Assembly (NCBI GenBank): GCA_002798175.1
Contig: NWQL01000001.1
Coordinates: 855,651-919,650, forward strand
Source: Lysobacteraceae bacterium NML91-0213
GTDB taxonomy: Bacteria; Pseudomonadota; Gammaproteobacteria; Xanthomonadales; Xanthomonadaceae
DNA: 64,000 nucleotides
Reading direction: 5' to 3'
Shown: positions 39,928 to 49,294 of the stretch, piece by piece
Position numbering within the stretch: the first letter of the stretch is position 1
Layout: the number at the start of each line of letters is the position of its first letter
Translations under genes and position numbers: made by a program
Notes under the pieces: model-generated
Told to the model about the DNA's origin: nothing
The model's database searches: none
Seen by the model: the letters and a program-made list of their open reading frames with translations, nothing else

Positions 39928-40067
39928 GCGCGACAGGATACCGGCCGGCACCCGTGCGGCGTGCGCAGGGCACGTGCGGGCAGGGACCGGCGATACTGTC
40001 GCGTCACCCGTCTGCTGACGTCCTGCACGCCACCGGCGTGCGCGGGCGCAGACCCTGGAGGTTTGCA

Positions 40068-40631
40068 TTGAACATCCGCCATGTCCTTCTGCCGGCGCTG
40101 GCTGCGCTGTCGCTGGCTGCCTGCAACCAGCCGGCACCGCCGGCCACCGTCGATGCGCCACCGCCCGAACTAGGCGCCGCGGTTGATGCCGATCCGCATT
40201 CGGGTACCGGCTCCGCGCAGCCGGGCATCACCGTCGAGGCGCCGTGGATCCGCCTGCCGCCGCCGCCCGCGGTGGTTGCCGCCGGCTATCTCGGCCTCCA
40301 CAACGGCGGTGCGCAGGCCGACCGCCTGCTGGCGGTGGAAACCGACGCTGCCACGCGCGTGGAGATCCACGAGATGCGCGAGGAGGACGGCATGATGCGC
40401 ATGCGCGAGCTGGAAACCGGACTGGACCTGGCCGCGGGTGCCCACGTCGAACTCGGGCCGGGTGGCTACCACCTGATGCTGATGGAACCGCGTGCAGAGC
40501 TGGCCGTCGGCAGCCGGGTGCCGGCGGTGCTGGTGTTCGAGCATGCCGGCCGCGTGCCGGTGGAATTCGAGGTGCGCTCGGCGACCGGACAGGGTGGCCA
40601 CGGTGGTGGGCACGGCGGCGACACCCATTAG
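40068..40631 (+). CDS. PCu(A)C copper chaperone lipoprotein
   Basis: A 187-residue periplasmic protein of the PCu(A)C/DUF461 family, which delivers Cu(I) to the CuA site of cytochrome oxidase or related targets. The start is a TTG at 40068, supported by GGAGGT at 40057-40062 and by the resulting signal peptide, with lipobox SLAAC and Cys19. The metal site pattern is visible as [17 protein letters not shown] and [11 protein letters not shown] (the H(M)x10Mx21HxM arrangement). It ends in a His/Gly-rich tail ([12 protein letters not shown]), which could also bind metal. It precedes ispG by 70 bases. Confidence 0.92.
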   Translation: MNIRHVLLPALAALSLAACNQPAPPATVDAPPPELGAAVDADPHSGTGSAQPGITVEAPWIRLPPPPAVVAAGYLGLHNGGAQADRLLAVETDAATRVEIHEMREEDGMMRMRELETGLDLAAGAHVELGPGGYHLMLMEPRAELAVGSRVPAVLVFEHAGRVPVEFEVRSATGQGGHGGGHGGDTH

Positions 40632-40689
40632 CATGTGGCGGGGCCCGCGCCGTTGCGGGCACCGTCATCCCCGCGGGAGCGGCTGCCGC

Positions 40690-40695
40690 TAAAAT
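40690..40695 (+). promoter_or_regulatory. Putative -10 element of ispG
   Basis: TAAAAT at 40690-40695 is a good -10 match. Transcription would begin about at the ATG at 40702, so the message could be leaderless or nearly so. No ribosome binding site lies directly before that ATG. Confidence 0.45.
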
Positions 40696-40701
40696 GCACG
40701 C

Positions 40702-41982
40702 ATGTCCGCGCAACCCCAGCCCCTGCCGTCCCTTCCCGTGACCGATCGCTTCGGTCCGGCGCCGCGTCGAGTGACCCGCCAGGTGCGGATCGGGCAGGTG
40801 GCCGTGGGCGGCGATGCCCCGGTCGTCGTGCAGTCGATGACCAATACCGATACCGCCGATGTCGCCGGCACCGCGAAGCAGATCGCCGAACTCTGGCGCG
40901 CGGGTTCGGAGCTGGTGCGCATCACCGTCAACAACCCGGAATCGGCGGCCGCGGTGCCGCGCATCGTCGAACGCCTGGCGATGCAGGGCATCGAGGTGCC
41001 GATCATCGGTGACTTCCACTACAACGGGCACCAGCTGCTCGAGCGCGAGCCGGCCTGCGCCGAGGCGCTGGCGAAGTACCGCATCAATCCCGGCAACGTG
41101 GGCTTCGGCAAGAAGAAGGACCTGCAGTTCGCGCAGTTGATCGAACTAGCCGCGCGCCACGGCAAGGCGGTGCGCATCGGTGCGAACTGGGGCTCGCTCG
41201 ACCAGGTGCTGGCCGCGCAGCTGATGGACGAGAACGCGCGCCGTGCCCAGCCCTGGGACGCCGGCCGCGTGCTGCGCGAGGCGCTGATCCGCTCCGCGCT
41301 GGATTCCGCCGAGCGCGCGGTGGAACTGGGCCTGCCGCGCGAGCGCATCGTGCTGTCGGCCAAGGTCAGCGGCGTGCAGGAACTCATCGCGGTCTATCGC
41401 GACCTCGCCTCGCGCTCGGACTTCGCCCTGCACCTGGGCCTCACCGAGGCCGGCATCGGCAGCAAGGGCATCGTCGGTTCCAGTGCGGCGCTCGCGGTGC
41501 TGCTGCAGGAAGGCATCGGCGACACCATCCGCATCTCGCTCACCCCGGAACCCGGCGCGCCGCGCACGCAGGAAGTGGTGGTCGCGCAGGAGCTGCTGCA
41601 GACCATGGGCCTGCGCGCGTTCACGCCGATGGTCACCGCCTGCCCGGGCTGCGGCCGCACCACCTCGGAGTTCTTCCAGGAGCTCGCCCAGGTGGTGCAG
41701 GAGCACGTGCGCGGGAAGATGCCGGAATGGAAGATCACCCACCCGGGTGCGGAAACCATGACGCTCGCGGTGATGGGCTGCGTGGTCAACGGGCCGGGCG
41801 AATCGCGCCACGCCAACATCGGCATCTCCTTGCCGGGCACCGGCGAGGCGCCGTCCGCGCCGGTGTTCGTGGACGGCGAGAAGGCCGTGACCCTGCGCGG
41901 CGACAACATCGCCCGGGAGTTCATCGTGCTGATCGACGAATACGTGGATCGGCGCTATGGGCGACACCCCGCGATCGCCTGA
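40702..41982 (+). CDS. ispG: 4-hydroxy-3-methylbut-2-enyl diphosphate synthase (flavodoxin)
   Basis: This [4Fe-4S] enzyme of the MEP isoprenoid pathway makes HMBPP. The protein has 426 residues. The TIM barrel has [20 protein letters not shown] and [15 protein letters not shown], plus [19 protein letters not shown]. The cluster ligands are in [20 protein letters not shown] and [20 protein letters not shown]. The single extended domain is the bacterial type. The [12 protein letters not shown] start is used. Its 3' end overlaps the PAP2 gene by 26 bases. Confidence 0.97.
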   Translation: MSAQPQPLPSLPVTDRFGPAPRRVTRQVRIGQVAVGGDAPVVVQSMTNTDTADVAGTAKQIAELWRAGSELVRITVNNPESAAAVPRIVERLAMQGIEVPIIGDFHYNGHQLLEREPACAEALAKYRINPGNVGFGKKKDLQFAQLIELAARHGKAVRIGANWGSLDQVLAAQLMDENARRAQPWDAGRVLREALIRSALDSAERAVELGLPRERIVLSAKVSGVQELIAVYRDLASRSDFALHLGLTEAGIGSKGIVGSSAALAVLLQEGIGDTIRISLTPEPGAPRTQEVVVAQELLQTMGLRAFTPMVTACPGCGRTTSEFFQELAQVVQEHVRGKMPEWKITHPGAETMTLAVMGCVVNGPGESRHANIGISLPGTGEAPSAPVFVDGEKAVTLRGDNIAREFIVLIDEYVDRRYGRHPAIA

Positions 41983-42655
41983 ACCGCCGCGCGGATTGCG
42001 CGACACCGCGGCCGCGGTGCTGCGTCGCCACGGATGGATGCTTGCACTGCTGTTCGCCGGCGTGCTGGTTCCGATGTGGGTATTCGCCGAACTCGCCGAC
42101 GAGGTCCACGAGGCGGAGGCGATCCCGTTCGACGAGCCCCTGCTGCTGTGGGCGCAGGCGATGGCCCACGAGGGTTTCGACCACGTCTTCCTGTTCTTCT
42201 CGGCCATCGGCCACAGCTGGGGCGTGGTGCCGGTGGATGTGCTGCTCGTCGTCGTTCTGCTGTGGCGGCGCCGGTTCCGCGCCGCGCTGTTCGCGACGGT
42301 GGCGCTGGGTGGTTCCGGGCTGCTGAACGTGGCGGCGAAGCTGGCATTCGCGCGTGAGCGGCCGTCGCTGTGGGACTCGATCGTGCACGAGACCACCTAC
42401 AGTTTCCCCAGTGGCCATGCCATGGGTTCGATGTCGCTGGCACTGGTGCTGGTATTGCTGGGCTGGCCGACCCGCTGGCGCTGGATGCTGGTCGCGGCGA
42501 TGGCGGTGTTCGTGCCGATGGTGGGGCTGTCGCGGGTGTATCTCGGGGTGCATTACCCGTCCGACATCATCGCGGGGTGGATGGCCGCCAGCATCTGGGT
42601 GATGGCCAGCTGGCTGCTGCTGATGCGTGGCCGCGGGCGCGACACCGCCCGCTGA
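41957..42655 (+). CDS. PAP2-family membrane phosphatase
   Basis: A 232-residue type 2 phosphatidic acid phosphatase-like protein with about six membrane spans. The three catalytic motifs are [26 protein letters not shown], and [18 protein letters not shown]. The His of the second motif and the Arg/His of the third form the phospho-enzyme site. Likely substrates are undecaprenyl pyrophosphate or phosphatidylglycerol phosphate-type lipids; the exact one is not readable. The start overlaps the ispG 3' end, so the genes may be co-transcribed. Confidence 0.92.
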   Translation: MGDTPRSPEPPRGLRDTAAAVLRRHGWMLALLFAGVLVPMWVFAELADEVHEAEAIPFDEPLLLWAQAMAHEGFDHVFLFFSAIGHSWGVVPVDVLLVVVLLWRRRFRAALFATVALGGSGLLNVAAKLAFARERPSLWDSIVHETTYSFPSGHAMGSMSLALVLVLLGWPTRWRWMLVAAMAVFVPMVGLSRVYLGVHYPSDIIAGWMAASIWVMASWLLLMRGRGRDTAR

Positions 42656-42806
42656 TCCATACCGAGGCGCATCGTCGCGGGCCGGTGTATAACCGGCGAC
42701 AGGCCGCGCCACCGGACAGGGGGGTGCACGCGGGCCGGGTACGGAGCGATGGCCGCTTCCGGGCGCCTCCGTCGTTCCGATCTTGAACGCCATCGGGGAA
42801 TCCATC

Positions 42807-45800
42807 ATGTCGCGTGTCCGCATGACCGGTCTGGCCGTCCTGTTCTCGGGGCTGGCCCTTGCCGCAATCGTCAGTGTTCCATCCGGGTCCGGAAGCAGTG
42901 CCACCGGCACCATCGCCACCCTTCCTGCAGGCGTTGCAGCCACCGATCCGAAGGCCGCGGCAGCGGCGCGCCGGGGCGGAGGGGGCGGAGCGGATGCCTC
43001 GGCGGATGCGTCGCAGCCGCATATCGTGGTCTTCCGCGAGCCTGCACTGGCCGCCTACGACGGTGGCACCCCGGGCCTGGCCGCGCCGGAGCGGCGTCGT
43101 GACGCGCGTGGAAAGCAGCGCATCGACGCGCGCGGGGCGAACTCACGCTCCTACCTGACCCATCTGCGGCAGCGCCAGCAGGCGCACGAGGGCGCGATCG
43201 CCCGCCGCCTCGGCCGCGCAGTGGCGGCGGAAAAGCGCATGCAGCACGCCGTCAACGCCGTGGTGCTGCCGCTGTCGGCCGACGAGGTCGCGGCGGTGGA
43301 GGCGATGCCGGAGGTGATGTTCGTCGAGGGCTACCGCGAATACGTGCTCGATACCGACACCGGCCCGCTGCACATCGGCGCCGGGCCGGTCTGGAACGGC
43401 ACCAACCCGGGCGCGCCCGCGGCCTACCAGGGCGAAGGCGTGGTGTTCGGCATCCTCGATTCCGGCATCAATTTCGGCAGCCCCTCGTTCGCCGCCGTCG
43501 ACCCGGTCGACGGCTACGCGCACGTGAACCCGCTGGGCGAGGGCAACTACCTCGGCACCTGCGCACCCGGCGGCGTCGACCAGGGGCGCTGCAACGCCAA
43601 GCTGATCGGCGGCTACAACTTCGTCTGCGGCGCGCCGGCCAATACCTGCGGCCAGCCGAACATCCGCGAGGAGCCCGGCTTCGGCGATACCAACAGCCAT
43701 GGCAGCCACGTGGCCTCCACCGCCGCCGGCAACCGCCGCGACGTCGACTTCCGCGGCAATGCAAGGCGGATCTCCGGCGTCGCGCCGCGCGCCAACATCC
43801 TGGCCTTCGACATCTGCTACACCAACACCGTCACCGGGCAGGGCCTGTGCCCGAACGTCTCGGCACTGGCCGCGCTCGAGCAGGCGGTGGCCGACGGAAT
43901 CGTCGACGTCATCAACTATTCCATCGGCGGTGGCGCGCAGCCGTGGAGCGAGGCAGTCTCGCTGGCCTTCCTGGGCGCGACCGATGCGGGCATCTATGTC
44001 GCCGCCTCGGCTGGCAACAGTGGCCCGGGCCCGGACACGATGGGCCACCTCGAACCCTGGGTGGCGTCCACCGCCGCCGCGCAGCACGGCCGTGGCGCGT
44101 TCGCGGTGACACTGCAGGTCACCGGGCCGCAGCCGGTGCCGGAACAGCTGGCCCCGGTGCTGCTCAACGAAGGCAGCAATGGTGTGCCCCACGCCGCTGC
44201 GATCCCGGGCAACACGCCGCTGCGGGTGAGCCCGACCTTCGACACCGATGTCGATGCCTGCACCGCAGCGCCGGCGGGGTCCTACCAGGGTGCGATCGTG
44301 CTGGTACGCCGTGGCGGCTGCTCGTTCACCGAGAAGACCAATGCCGTGGCCGCCGGCGGCGCCATCGCCGCGGTCATCGCCAACAACGCGGCAGGCGATC
44401 TGATCCCGTCGGTCCCCGGCACCACCATCCGCGCGTTCGGGGTGAACCAGGCCGACGGCCTCGCCCTGCGCGATTTCGCCCGGGCACATGCGGACGCCAC
44501 GGCTGCGATCGCATTCCCGCCGGTGCCACTGCCCAACACCGCCGACGCGTTGGCAGCCTTCAGTTCGCGCGGGCCGGCCGGCCGGTTCGACCTGCTCAAG
44601 CCCGACGTCACCGCACCGGGCGTGAGCATCCTTGCGACAATGGCGGGCACCACGATCAGCGGCTTCGAGAACCTCGTGGGCCTGATGAACGGCACGTCGA
44701 TGGCCTCGCCCCACCATGCCGGCGCCGCCGGGCTGGTGCGGCAGGCGCGGCCGGGCTGGACCGTCCCGGAGATCAAGTCGGCGCTGGCGATGACCGCCGA
44801 ACCGCGCGTGTACCTGGAGGACGAGGTCACCCCGGCCACGCCGTTCGGCAAGGGCAGCGGCCGTATCCGCGTCGATCGCGCGATCAATGCCGGGCTGGTG
44901 ATGCACGAGACCGCAGCCAACTACCTGGCCGCCAATCCGGCCACCGGTGGCGACGTGGCTTCGCTCAACCAGCCGTCGATCGCCAGCAGGCAATGCTTCC
45001 GCAACTGCACGTTCGTGCGCACGCTGCGCAATCCGACCGCCTCGACGCAGACCTATCGCGTGCGCCTGGACGGCGTGCCGGGCGGGGTGACGCCGGCAAG
45101 CCTGACGATTGCCGCAGGCGCAAGCCGCACGGTGCGGGTGCTGGTCAACAGCAGCAGCCTGCCGGCCGATGGAAGCTGGCACTTCGGTGAAGTGGTCATG
45201 GAACCCGTCAATGCCACGATCGGGGGCCAGCCTCGGCCGACGTTGAGGCTGCCGGTCGCCATTGCGGTGCCGGCGCCGGTGATCGATCTTCCGGACGCCG
45301 TGGCACTCAGCCTCGCGCGTGGCCGCAGTGGCATCGCGGTGGGGGCGGTGGCCAATGCCGGTGGCTCGACACTGGAATACTCGGTGGCCAATACCGGCAC
45401 CGCGGCCCTGACCCTGGTCGACCGCACGCGCGGCACGCTCACCACCGGCTATCGCGGGACCTGGCGGACCGATGCCGGCGCGCCTGCCGCACAGTTCGCG
45501 GCCGACGACTTCGTCCTCGCCGGGGATACGCGCATCACCTCGCTGTGGAGCGAGGGCTTCATGGTCGGTGGCGCGGTGCTGCCGAACGTGGCCACCGCGC
45601 TGGGCTGGGCGATCTTCCCGGATGCCAACGGGCTCCCGGCCGGCAACCCGGCAACCTCGCCACAGGCGGCGGTCTGGCGTTACACCAGCGCGCCGAACGG
45701 GCCGGGCGTTGCGCTGTCCGGGGCGAACATCACCCTGGACCTCGCCGCCGCGGGCCAGGACGTGGTGCTGCCAGCCGGCCGTTACTGGCTGGTGGTCTAC

Positions 45801-46151
45801 GCACGCGCGCCGTTCGCCAGCAGCTGGGTCTGGTACGCCTCGCCGCAGGGCGACGGCAGCTTCGCCGCACTGGTGGTCGCCGCCGATGGCAGTGGCGCGT
45901 GGTCGCCGGTCAGCGCGTTCCCGGGGCTGTCGATGCGGATCGGCGGCATGGTGGGCTGCGGTGCACCGTGGATGGGTGCCGCGGCACCGCCGGCCGGCAG
46001 CGTCGCGCCCGGCCGCAGCCAGACCCTTCGGGTCAACGTCAGCACCGCCGGGCTCGCTCCGGGACGCCACGTGGCCAACTACTGCGTGCAGAGCAATGAC
46101 CCGGTGACGCCGAAGGCGGCGGCTCCGGTGGTGTTGACCGTCACTCCCTGA
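42807..46151 (+). CDS. Secreted subtilisin-like (S8) peptidase with PA domain
   Basis: A 1114-residue exported protease. The ATG at 42807 (MSRVRMTGLAVLF, after GGGGAA at 42795-42800) gives a signal peptide. An I9-like prodomain follows (about 70-180, HIVVFREPALAAYDGG, then VNAVVLPLSADEVAAVEAMP). The catalytic triad is Asp218 (FGILDSGINF), His298 (NSHGSHVASTAAGN) and Ser631 (LMNGTSMASPHHAGAAGLV). A PA domain (about 450-580, GAIVLVRRGGCSFTEKTNAV) is inserted before the Ser. The C-terminal part has Fn3-like repeats and a beta-rich region of unknown type. It lies 151 bases after the PAP2 gene, with TATAAC at 42688-42693 as a possible -10. Confidence 0.94.
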   Translation: MSRVRMTGLAVLFSGLALAAIVSVPSGSGSSATGTIATLPAGVAATDPKAAAAARRGGGGGADASADASQPHIVVFREPALAAYDGGTPGLAAPERRRDARGKQRIDARGANSRSYLTHLRQRQQAHEGAIARRLGRAVAAEKRMQHAVNAVVLPLSADEVAAVEAMPEVMFVEGYREYVLDTDTGPLHIGAGPVWNGTNPGAPAAYQGEGVVFGILDSGINFGSPSFAAVDPVDGYAHVNPLGEGNYLGTCAPGGVDQGRCNAKLIGGYNFVCGAPANTCGQPNIREEPGFGDTNSHGSHVASTAAGNRRDVDFRGNARRISGVAPRANILAFDICYTNTVTGQGLCPNVSALAALEQAVADGIVDVINYSIGGGAQPWSEAVSLAFLGATDAGIYVAASAGNSGPGPDTMGHLEPWVASTAAAQHGRGAFAVTLQVTGPQPVPEQLAPVLLNEGSNGVPHAAAIPGNTPLRVSPTFDTDVDACTAAPAGSYQGAIVLVRRGGCSFTEKTNAVAAGGAIAAVIANNAAGDLIPSVPGTTIRAFGVNQADGLALRDFARAHADATAAIAFPPVPLPNTADALAAFSSRGPAGRFDLLKPDVTAPGVSILATMAGTTISGFENLVGLMNGTSMASPHHAGAAGLVRQARPGWTVPEIKSALAMTAEPRVYLEDEVTPATPFGKGSGRIRVDRAINAGLVMHETAANYLAANPATGGDVASLNQPSIASRQCFRNCTFVRTLRNPTASTQTYRVRLDGVPGGVTPASLTIAAGASRTVRVLVNSSSLPADGSWHFGEVVMEPVNATIGGQPRPTLRLPVAIAVPAPVIDLPDAVALSLARGRSGIAVGAVANAGGSTLEYSVANTGTAALTLVDRTRGTLTTGYRGTWRTDAGAPAAQFAADDFVLAGDTRITSLWSEGFMVGGAVLPNVATALGWAIFPDANGLPAGNPATSPQAAVWRYTSAPNGPGVALSGANITLDLAAAGQDVVLPAGRYWLVVYARAPFASSWVWYASPQGDGSFAALVVAADGSGAWSPVSAFPGLSMRIGGMVGCGAPWMGAAAPPAGSVAPGRSQTLRVNVSTAGLAPGRHVANYCVQSNDPVTPKAAAPVVLTVTP

Positions 46152-46171
46152 TCCCGCGTCGCGCAGTGCAC

Positions 46172-46204
46172 GAACGCCCGGCCCGAGCCGGGCGTTCATG
46201 TTTG
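46172..46204 (+). terminator. Terminator after the S8 peptidase gene
   Basis: GAACGCCCGG (46172-46181) pairs perfectly with CCGGGCGTTC (46188-46197) across a 6-base loop, followed by ATGTTTG. The T-tract is short, so termination may be inefficient. Confidence 0.65.
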
Positions 46205-46409
46205 TGGCCTGCGGGCAGGACGCCTCCGCTCACAGGCCGCATGCAGCCGGGTGCGTACGATGGCCGGCCTCCACGTGGAAGCTGTGAGCCGGTTGGCGGA
46301 ACCGTCCTAAAGGACGGGAGAATCCGGCCGATAGGGTGGGTACGGCGACCTGCAGGTCGCCTGCGGAGGCTGCCGAGGCTCCACTCCCCACGTCCCAGGA
46401 TGCCTTCCG
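46205..46409 (+). other. Structured leader region of the PAS chemoreceptor gene
   Basis: About 200 bases with several dyads. GGCCTG (46206-46211) pairs with CAGGCC (46233-46238). CCGTCC-TAAA-GGACGG (46302-46317) is a perfect hairpin enclosed by GCCGG (46288-46292) and CCGGC (46324-46328). GCGACCTGCAGGTCGC (46345-46360) is a perfect palindrome. No known riboswitch consensus was recognised, including the cyclic-di-GMP GEMM core. It could be a cis-acting RNA leader or a set of operators. Confidence 0.4.
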
Positions 46410-48347
46410 ATGCCTGCCGTTCCTTTCCTGCCGCGGTTGTTCCGCCGGCGCGCCCGCGCTGTTGCCCTGAGTCCGTTCGACACCTTCCAGCACACCCTGG
46501 CCGTGGCCGAACTGGACGGCGGCGGCACCGTGCTACGCGCCAGCGCGCAGTACCGTGCGCTGCTCGGTTGCGACTCGGTCGAACCCACCGGTCGCCACCA
46601 CAGCGAGGTGTTGACGGCATGCGGCTTCGTAGCCGACGGCAATGAACCGTGGAACGTGCTTGCAGGCGGCGCGGGTGGTTCCGTCCGGGCCAGCCGGGTT
46701 GCGGGCGACGGCCAGGTGCAGTGGATGGAATCCGTCTTTCTGCCCGTCGCCGACGACGCCGGGCAGGGATCGCGGGTCCTGGCATTCGCGCGTGACGTGA
46801 CTCCGCGCATGGGCGACGCCTGCGACCTCGTCGCCCAGTCGCGGGCGCTGGACCGTTCGATGGCGGTGGTCGAGTTCGCCCTCGACGGGACGATCCTGCG
46901 CGCCAACGCCAATTTCCTCGCGACGATGGGCTACGCGGCCGACGAGGTCGTGGGCCGGCACCATTCGATCTTCGTGGATCGCCAGGACGCGGCCGGCGCG
47001 GACTACCGCGACTTCTGGGCCGCCCTCAACGCCGGCGAGTTCCGCTCCGGACAGTTCCGGCGCCGTGCGCGCAACGGCCGCGACGTGTGGATCGAGGCCA
47101 GCTACAACCCCGTCCTCGATGCCGCCGGCCGGCCCTGCAGGGTGGTCAAGTTCGCCACCGACGTGACCGCGCAGCGCAACCTCACCGCCGACCACGAGGG
47201 GCAGATCACCGCGCTGCACAAGGTGCAGGCGGTGATCGAGTTCGAACTCGATGGCACCATCCGCGGCGCCAACGCGAACTTCCTGCGCGCGGCCGGCTAC
47301 CGCGAGGCCGACATCGTCGGCCGCCATCACTCGATGTTCGTCGACGCCTCCGAACGCGCCAGCGATGACTACCGCGCGTTCTGGGCCAAGCTCGGCCGTG
47401 GCGAGGCCGATGCGGGCCGTTACCGGCGCATCCGCCGCGATGGCGGCGACCTCTGGCTGCAGGCCAGCTACAACCCGGTCCTGGATGCCGCGGGGCGGCC
47501 GTACAAGGTGGTCAAGTTCTGTACCGATGTCTCCGGCGAAGTGGAGCAGGCGCGGGCGCTCGAAGCGCTGCTGGAACGCGTGCAGGGGTTCTCCGAATCC
47601 ATCCATGGCGGCGCGCGCGACATCGCCTCCGGCAACGGCGCGCTGTCCGAACGCACGGTGCAGCAGTCGGCCTCGCTGCGTGACACCGCGACCACGATGG
47701 ATGGCCTGACATCGGCCATCGCTCTGACCGCCGCCAATGCCGAGGCCGCATTCGCGCTGACCGGCACCGCGATCGACGCCGCCAACGGTGGTGCCGTCGC
47801 GGTGGAGCGGGTGACCGAGGCCATGCGCGAGATCGCAAGCAGTGGCCGCAAGGTGGGCGAGATCGTCGGCGTGATCGATACCATCGCCTTCCAGACCAAC
47901 CTGCTCGCGCTCAATGCCGCGGTCGAGGCCGCGCATGCCGGCGAGCGCGGACGTGGCTTCGCCGTGGTCGCCAGCGAGGTCAGGGCGCTGGCGCAGCGAT
48001 GCGCGGCCTCGGCGAGGGAGATCGGGGTGAACCTGGCCGCGGCCAACGCAGCGGTCGAGGCGGGTGCGGGACGTGTACAGCTGGCCGGCGAGGCGATGCG
48101 CCAGATCTCCGACGCGGTGGCCCGGACCAGCACGATGATGGGCGATATCTCCTCCGCCACGCGGGCACAGACCCTGGGCGTCGAACACGTCAACGCGACG
48201 CTGCGTGGCATGGAGGAGGGCACGCGCGAGAACGCAGCCCTGGTCGAAAGGACCGCCACCGCATCGGCGCGGCTGGAGCTGGTTGCCGCCGGGCTGCAGG
48301 GCGAGGTCGCCAGTTTCGGCGCGCCGGCGGGCGCCATCCCGGGCTGA
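46410..48347 (+). CDS. Cytosolic PAS-domain methyl-accepting chemotaxis protein
   Basis: A 645-residue chemoreceptor without membrane spans. A divergent PAS-like region (about 20-130) and two near-identical PAS+PAC modules (about 148-270 and 271-390) precede the signalling domain. The modules share ANANFL..GY..A and GRHHS..VD segments and the [14 protein letters not shown] motif. The coiled-coil signalling tip is [20 protein letters not shown], then [23 protein letters not shown] repeats of this type often bind heme or flavin in aerotaxis (Aer2-like) proteins, but no ligand residue is confirmed. SD-like AGGATG lies at 46397-46402. It is transcribed divergently from nothing nearby; its 3' end faces the EamA gene. 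Confidence 0.93.
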   Translation: MPAVPFLPRLFRRRARAVALSPFDTFQHTLAVAELDGGGTVLRASAQYRALLGCDSVEPTGRHHSEVLTACGFVADGNEPWNVLAGGAGGSVRASRVAGDGQVQWMESVFLPVADDAGQGSRVLAFARDVTPRMGDACDLVAQSRALDRSMAVVEFALDGTILRANANFLATMGYAADEVVGRHHSIFVDRQDAAGADYRDFWAALNAGEFRSGQFRRRARNGRDVWIEASYNPVLDAAGRPCRVVKFATDVTAQRNLTADHEGQITALHKVQAVIEFELDGTIRGANANFLRAAGYREADIVGRHHSMFVDASERASDDYRAFWAKLGRGEADAGRYRRIRRDGGDLWLQASYNPVLDAAGRPYKVVKFCTDVSGEVEQARALEALLERVQGFSESIHGGARDIASGNGALSERTVQQSASLRDTATTMDGLTSAIALTAANAEAAFALTGTAIDAANGGAVAVERVTEAMREIASSGRKVGEIVGVIDTIAFQTNLLALNAAVEAAHAGERGRGFAVVASEVRALAQRCAASAREIGVNLAAANAAVEAGAGRVQLAGEAMRQISDAVARTSTMMGDISSATRAQTLGVEHVNATLRGMEEGTRENAALVERTATASARLELVAAGLQGEVASFGAPAGAIPG

Positions 48348-48364
48348 CCGGTCGCAGCCTGCCG

Positions 48365-49294
48365 TTACTCGCCCGGCTTCGCCGCCTCCACCGGTGCGTT
48401 GGTGGCCGAGCGGCGTGCGAGGCTGGCCTCGCGATGGGCGATGTAGGCGTTGGCGGCGAGGATGATGCCGGCGCCAATGGCGGTCCAGCGGTCGACGGTC
48501 TGGCCGAACAGCAACCAGCCGAACAGCGCGACCACCGGCAGCTGCATGAAGCTGATCGGTGTCAGCGCGGACACCTCGCCGATCTTGAGCGCGCGCGTCC
48601 ACAGCATGTGGCCGCCGGTGCCGAGCACGCCGGCGCTGACCACCCACAGCCAGGTGATGCCCTGCGGCCATTCCCACACCGCCAGCGCAGGCAGGAACGA
48701 CATCGGCACCCAGAACAGGGTGGTCCAGATCACGATGCGGTCGGCCGGCTCGGTGCGCGAGAGCTCCTTGATCTGGATCGCGACGATGCCGCTGAGCACC
48801 GCCGCGGCCACCGCCACCAGCATGCCGGGGCTGAACTCGCCGGTGCCGGGCCGCAGGATCACCAGCACGCCGATGAAGCCCAGGGCGACCGCCGTCCAGC
48901 GCCGCGCGCGCACGGTCTCGCCGAGAAACAGCACCGCGGCGATGGTGACGAAGATCGGCGTGGAGTACGACAGCGACACCGCCTGCGCGAGCGGCAGGTG
49001 GCCGATCGCCCAGAAGCCGCAGAACATCGAGGCCACGCCGATCACGCAGCGCAGGACATAGCGTGGCAGCTGCGTGGTGCGCAGGAAGCCCAGCCCGCGC
49101 CCGGGGCGCAGCAGCAGCGGCAGCGCGGCAAGCAGGCCGAAGAGGTTGCGGAAGAACGCGATCTCGAAGGTGTGCAGGCTTTCGGAGGCCAGCCGGATCG
49201 CGATCACCATCAGGGCGAACAACAGGGTGCTGCCCAGCATCAGCAGGGCGGCGCGTGCCGGGGTGGAGATGGCTGCGCGCGCCGCGGACATCAT
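48365..49294 (-). CDS. EamA/DMT superfamily permease
   Basis: A 309-residue drug/metabolite transporter with ten hydrophobic helices in two EamA repeats. The first starts LLMLGSTLLFALMVIAIRLA and the second contains GMLVAVAAAVLSGIVAIQIK. HMLWTRALKIGEVSALTPIS and WTAIGAGIILAANAYIAHRE are typical conserved stretches. The substrate is unknown. ATG 49294 is chosen because it overlaps the murB stop (ATGA); the next Met is one codon later. It is the third gene of pyrD-murB-eamA on the minus strand. Confidence 0.92.
   Translation of the reverse strand: MMSAARAAISTPARAALLMLGSTLLFALMVIAIRLASESLHTFEIAFFRNLFGLLAALPLLLRPGRGLGFLRTTQLPRYVLRCVIGVASMFCGFWAIGHLPLAQAVSLSYSTPIFVTIAAVLFLGETVRARRWTAVALGFIGVLVILRPGTGEFSPGMLVAVAAAVLSGIVAIQIKELSRTEPADRIVIWTTLFWVPMSFLPALAVWEWPQGITWLWVVSAGVLGTGGHMLWTRALKIGEVSALTPISFMQLPVVALFGWLLFGQTVDRWTAIGAGIILAANAYIAHREASLARRSATNAPVEAAKPGE

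Noticed and set aside
40641-40660. Terminator after the copper chaperone gene.
   Set aside because: GCCCGC/GCGGGC forms a short stem but no T-tract follows, and ispG starts close by.
43143-46199. Minus-strand 1018-codon frame opposite the S8 peptidase.
   Set aside because: It is a shadow of a gene with an intact catalytic triad; the sequence is low-information and Arg/His/Gly-rich.
46230-46409. Cyclic-di-GMP (GEMM) or other known riboswitch in the chemoreceptor leader.
   Set aside because: The conserved GEMM core and other known aptamer cores were not found by eye; it is kept as an unassigned structured region.
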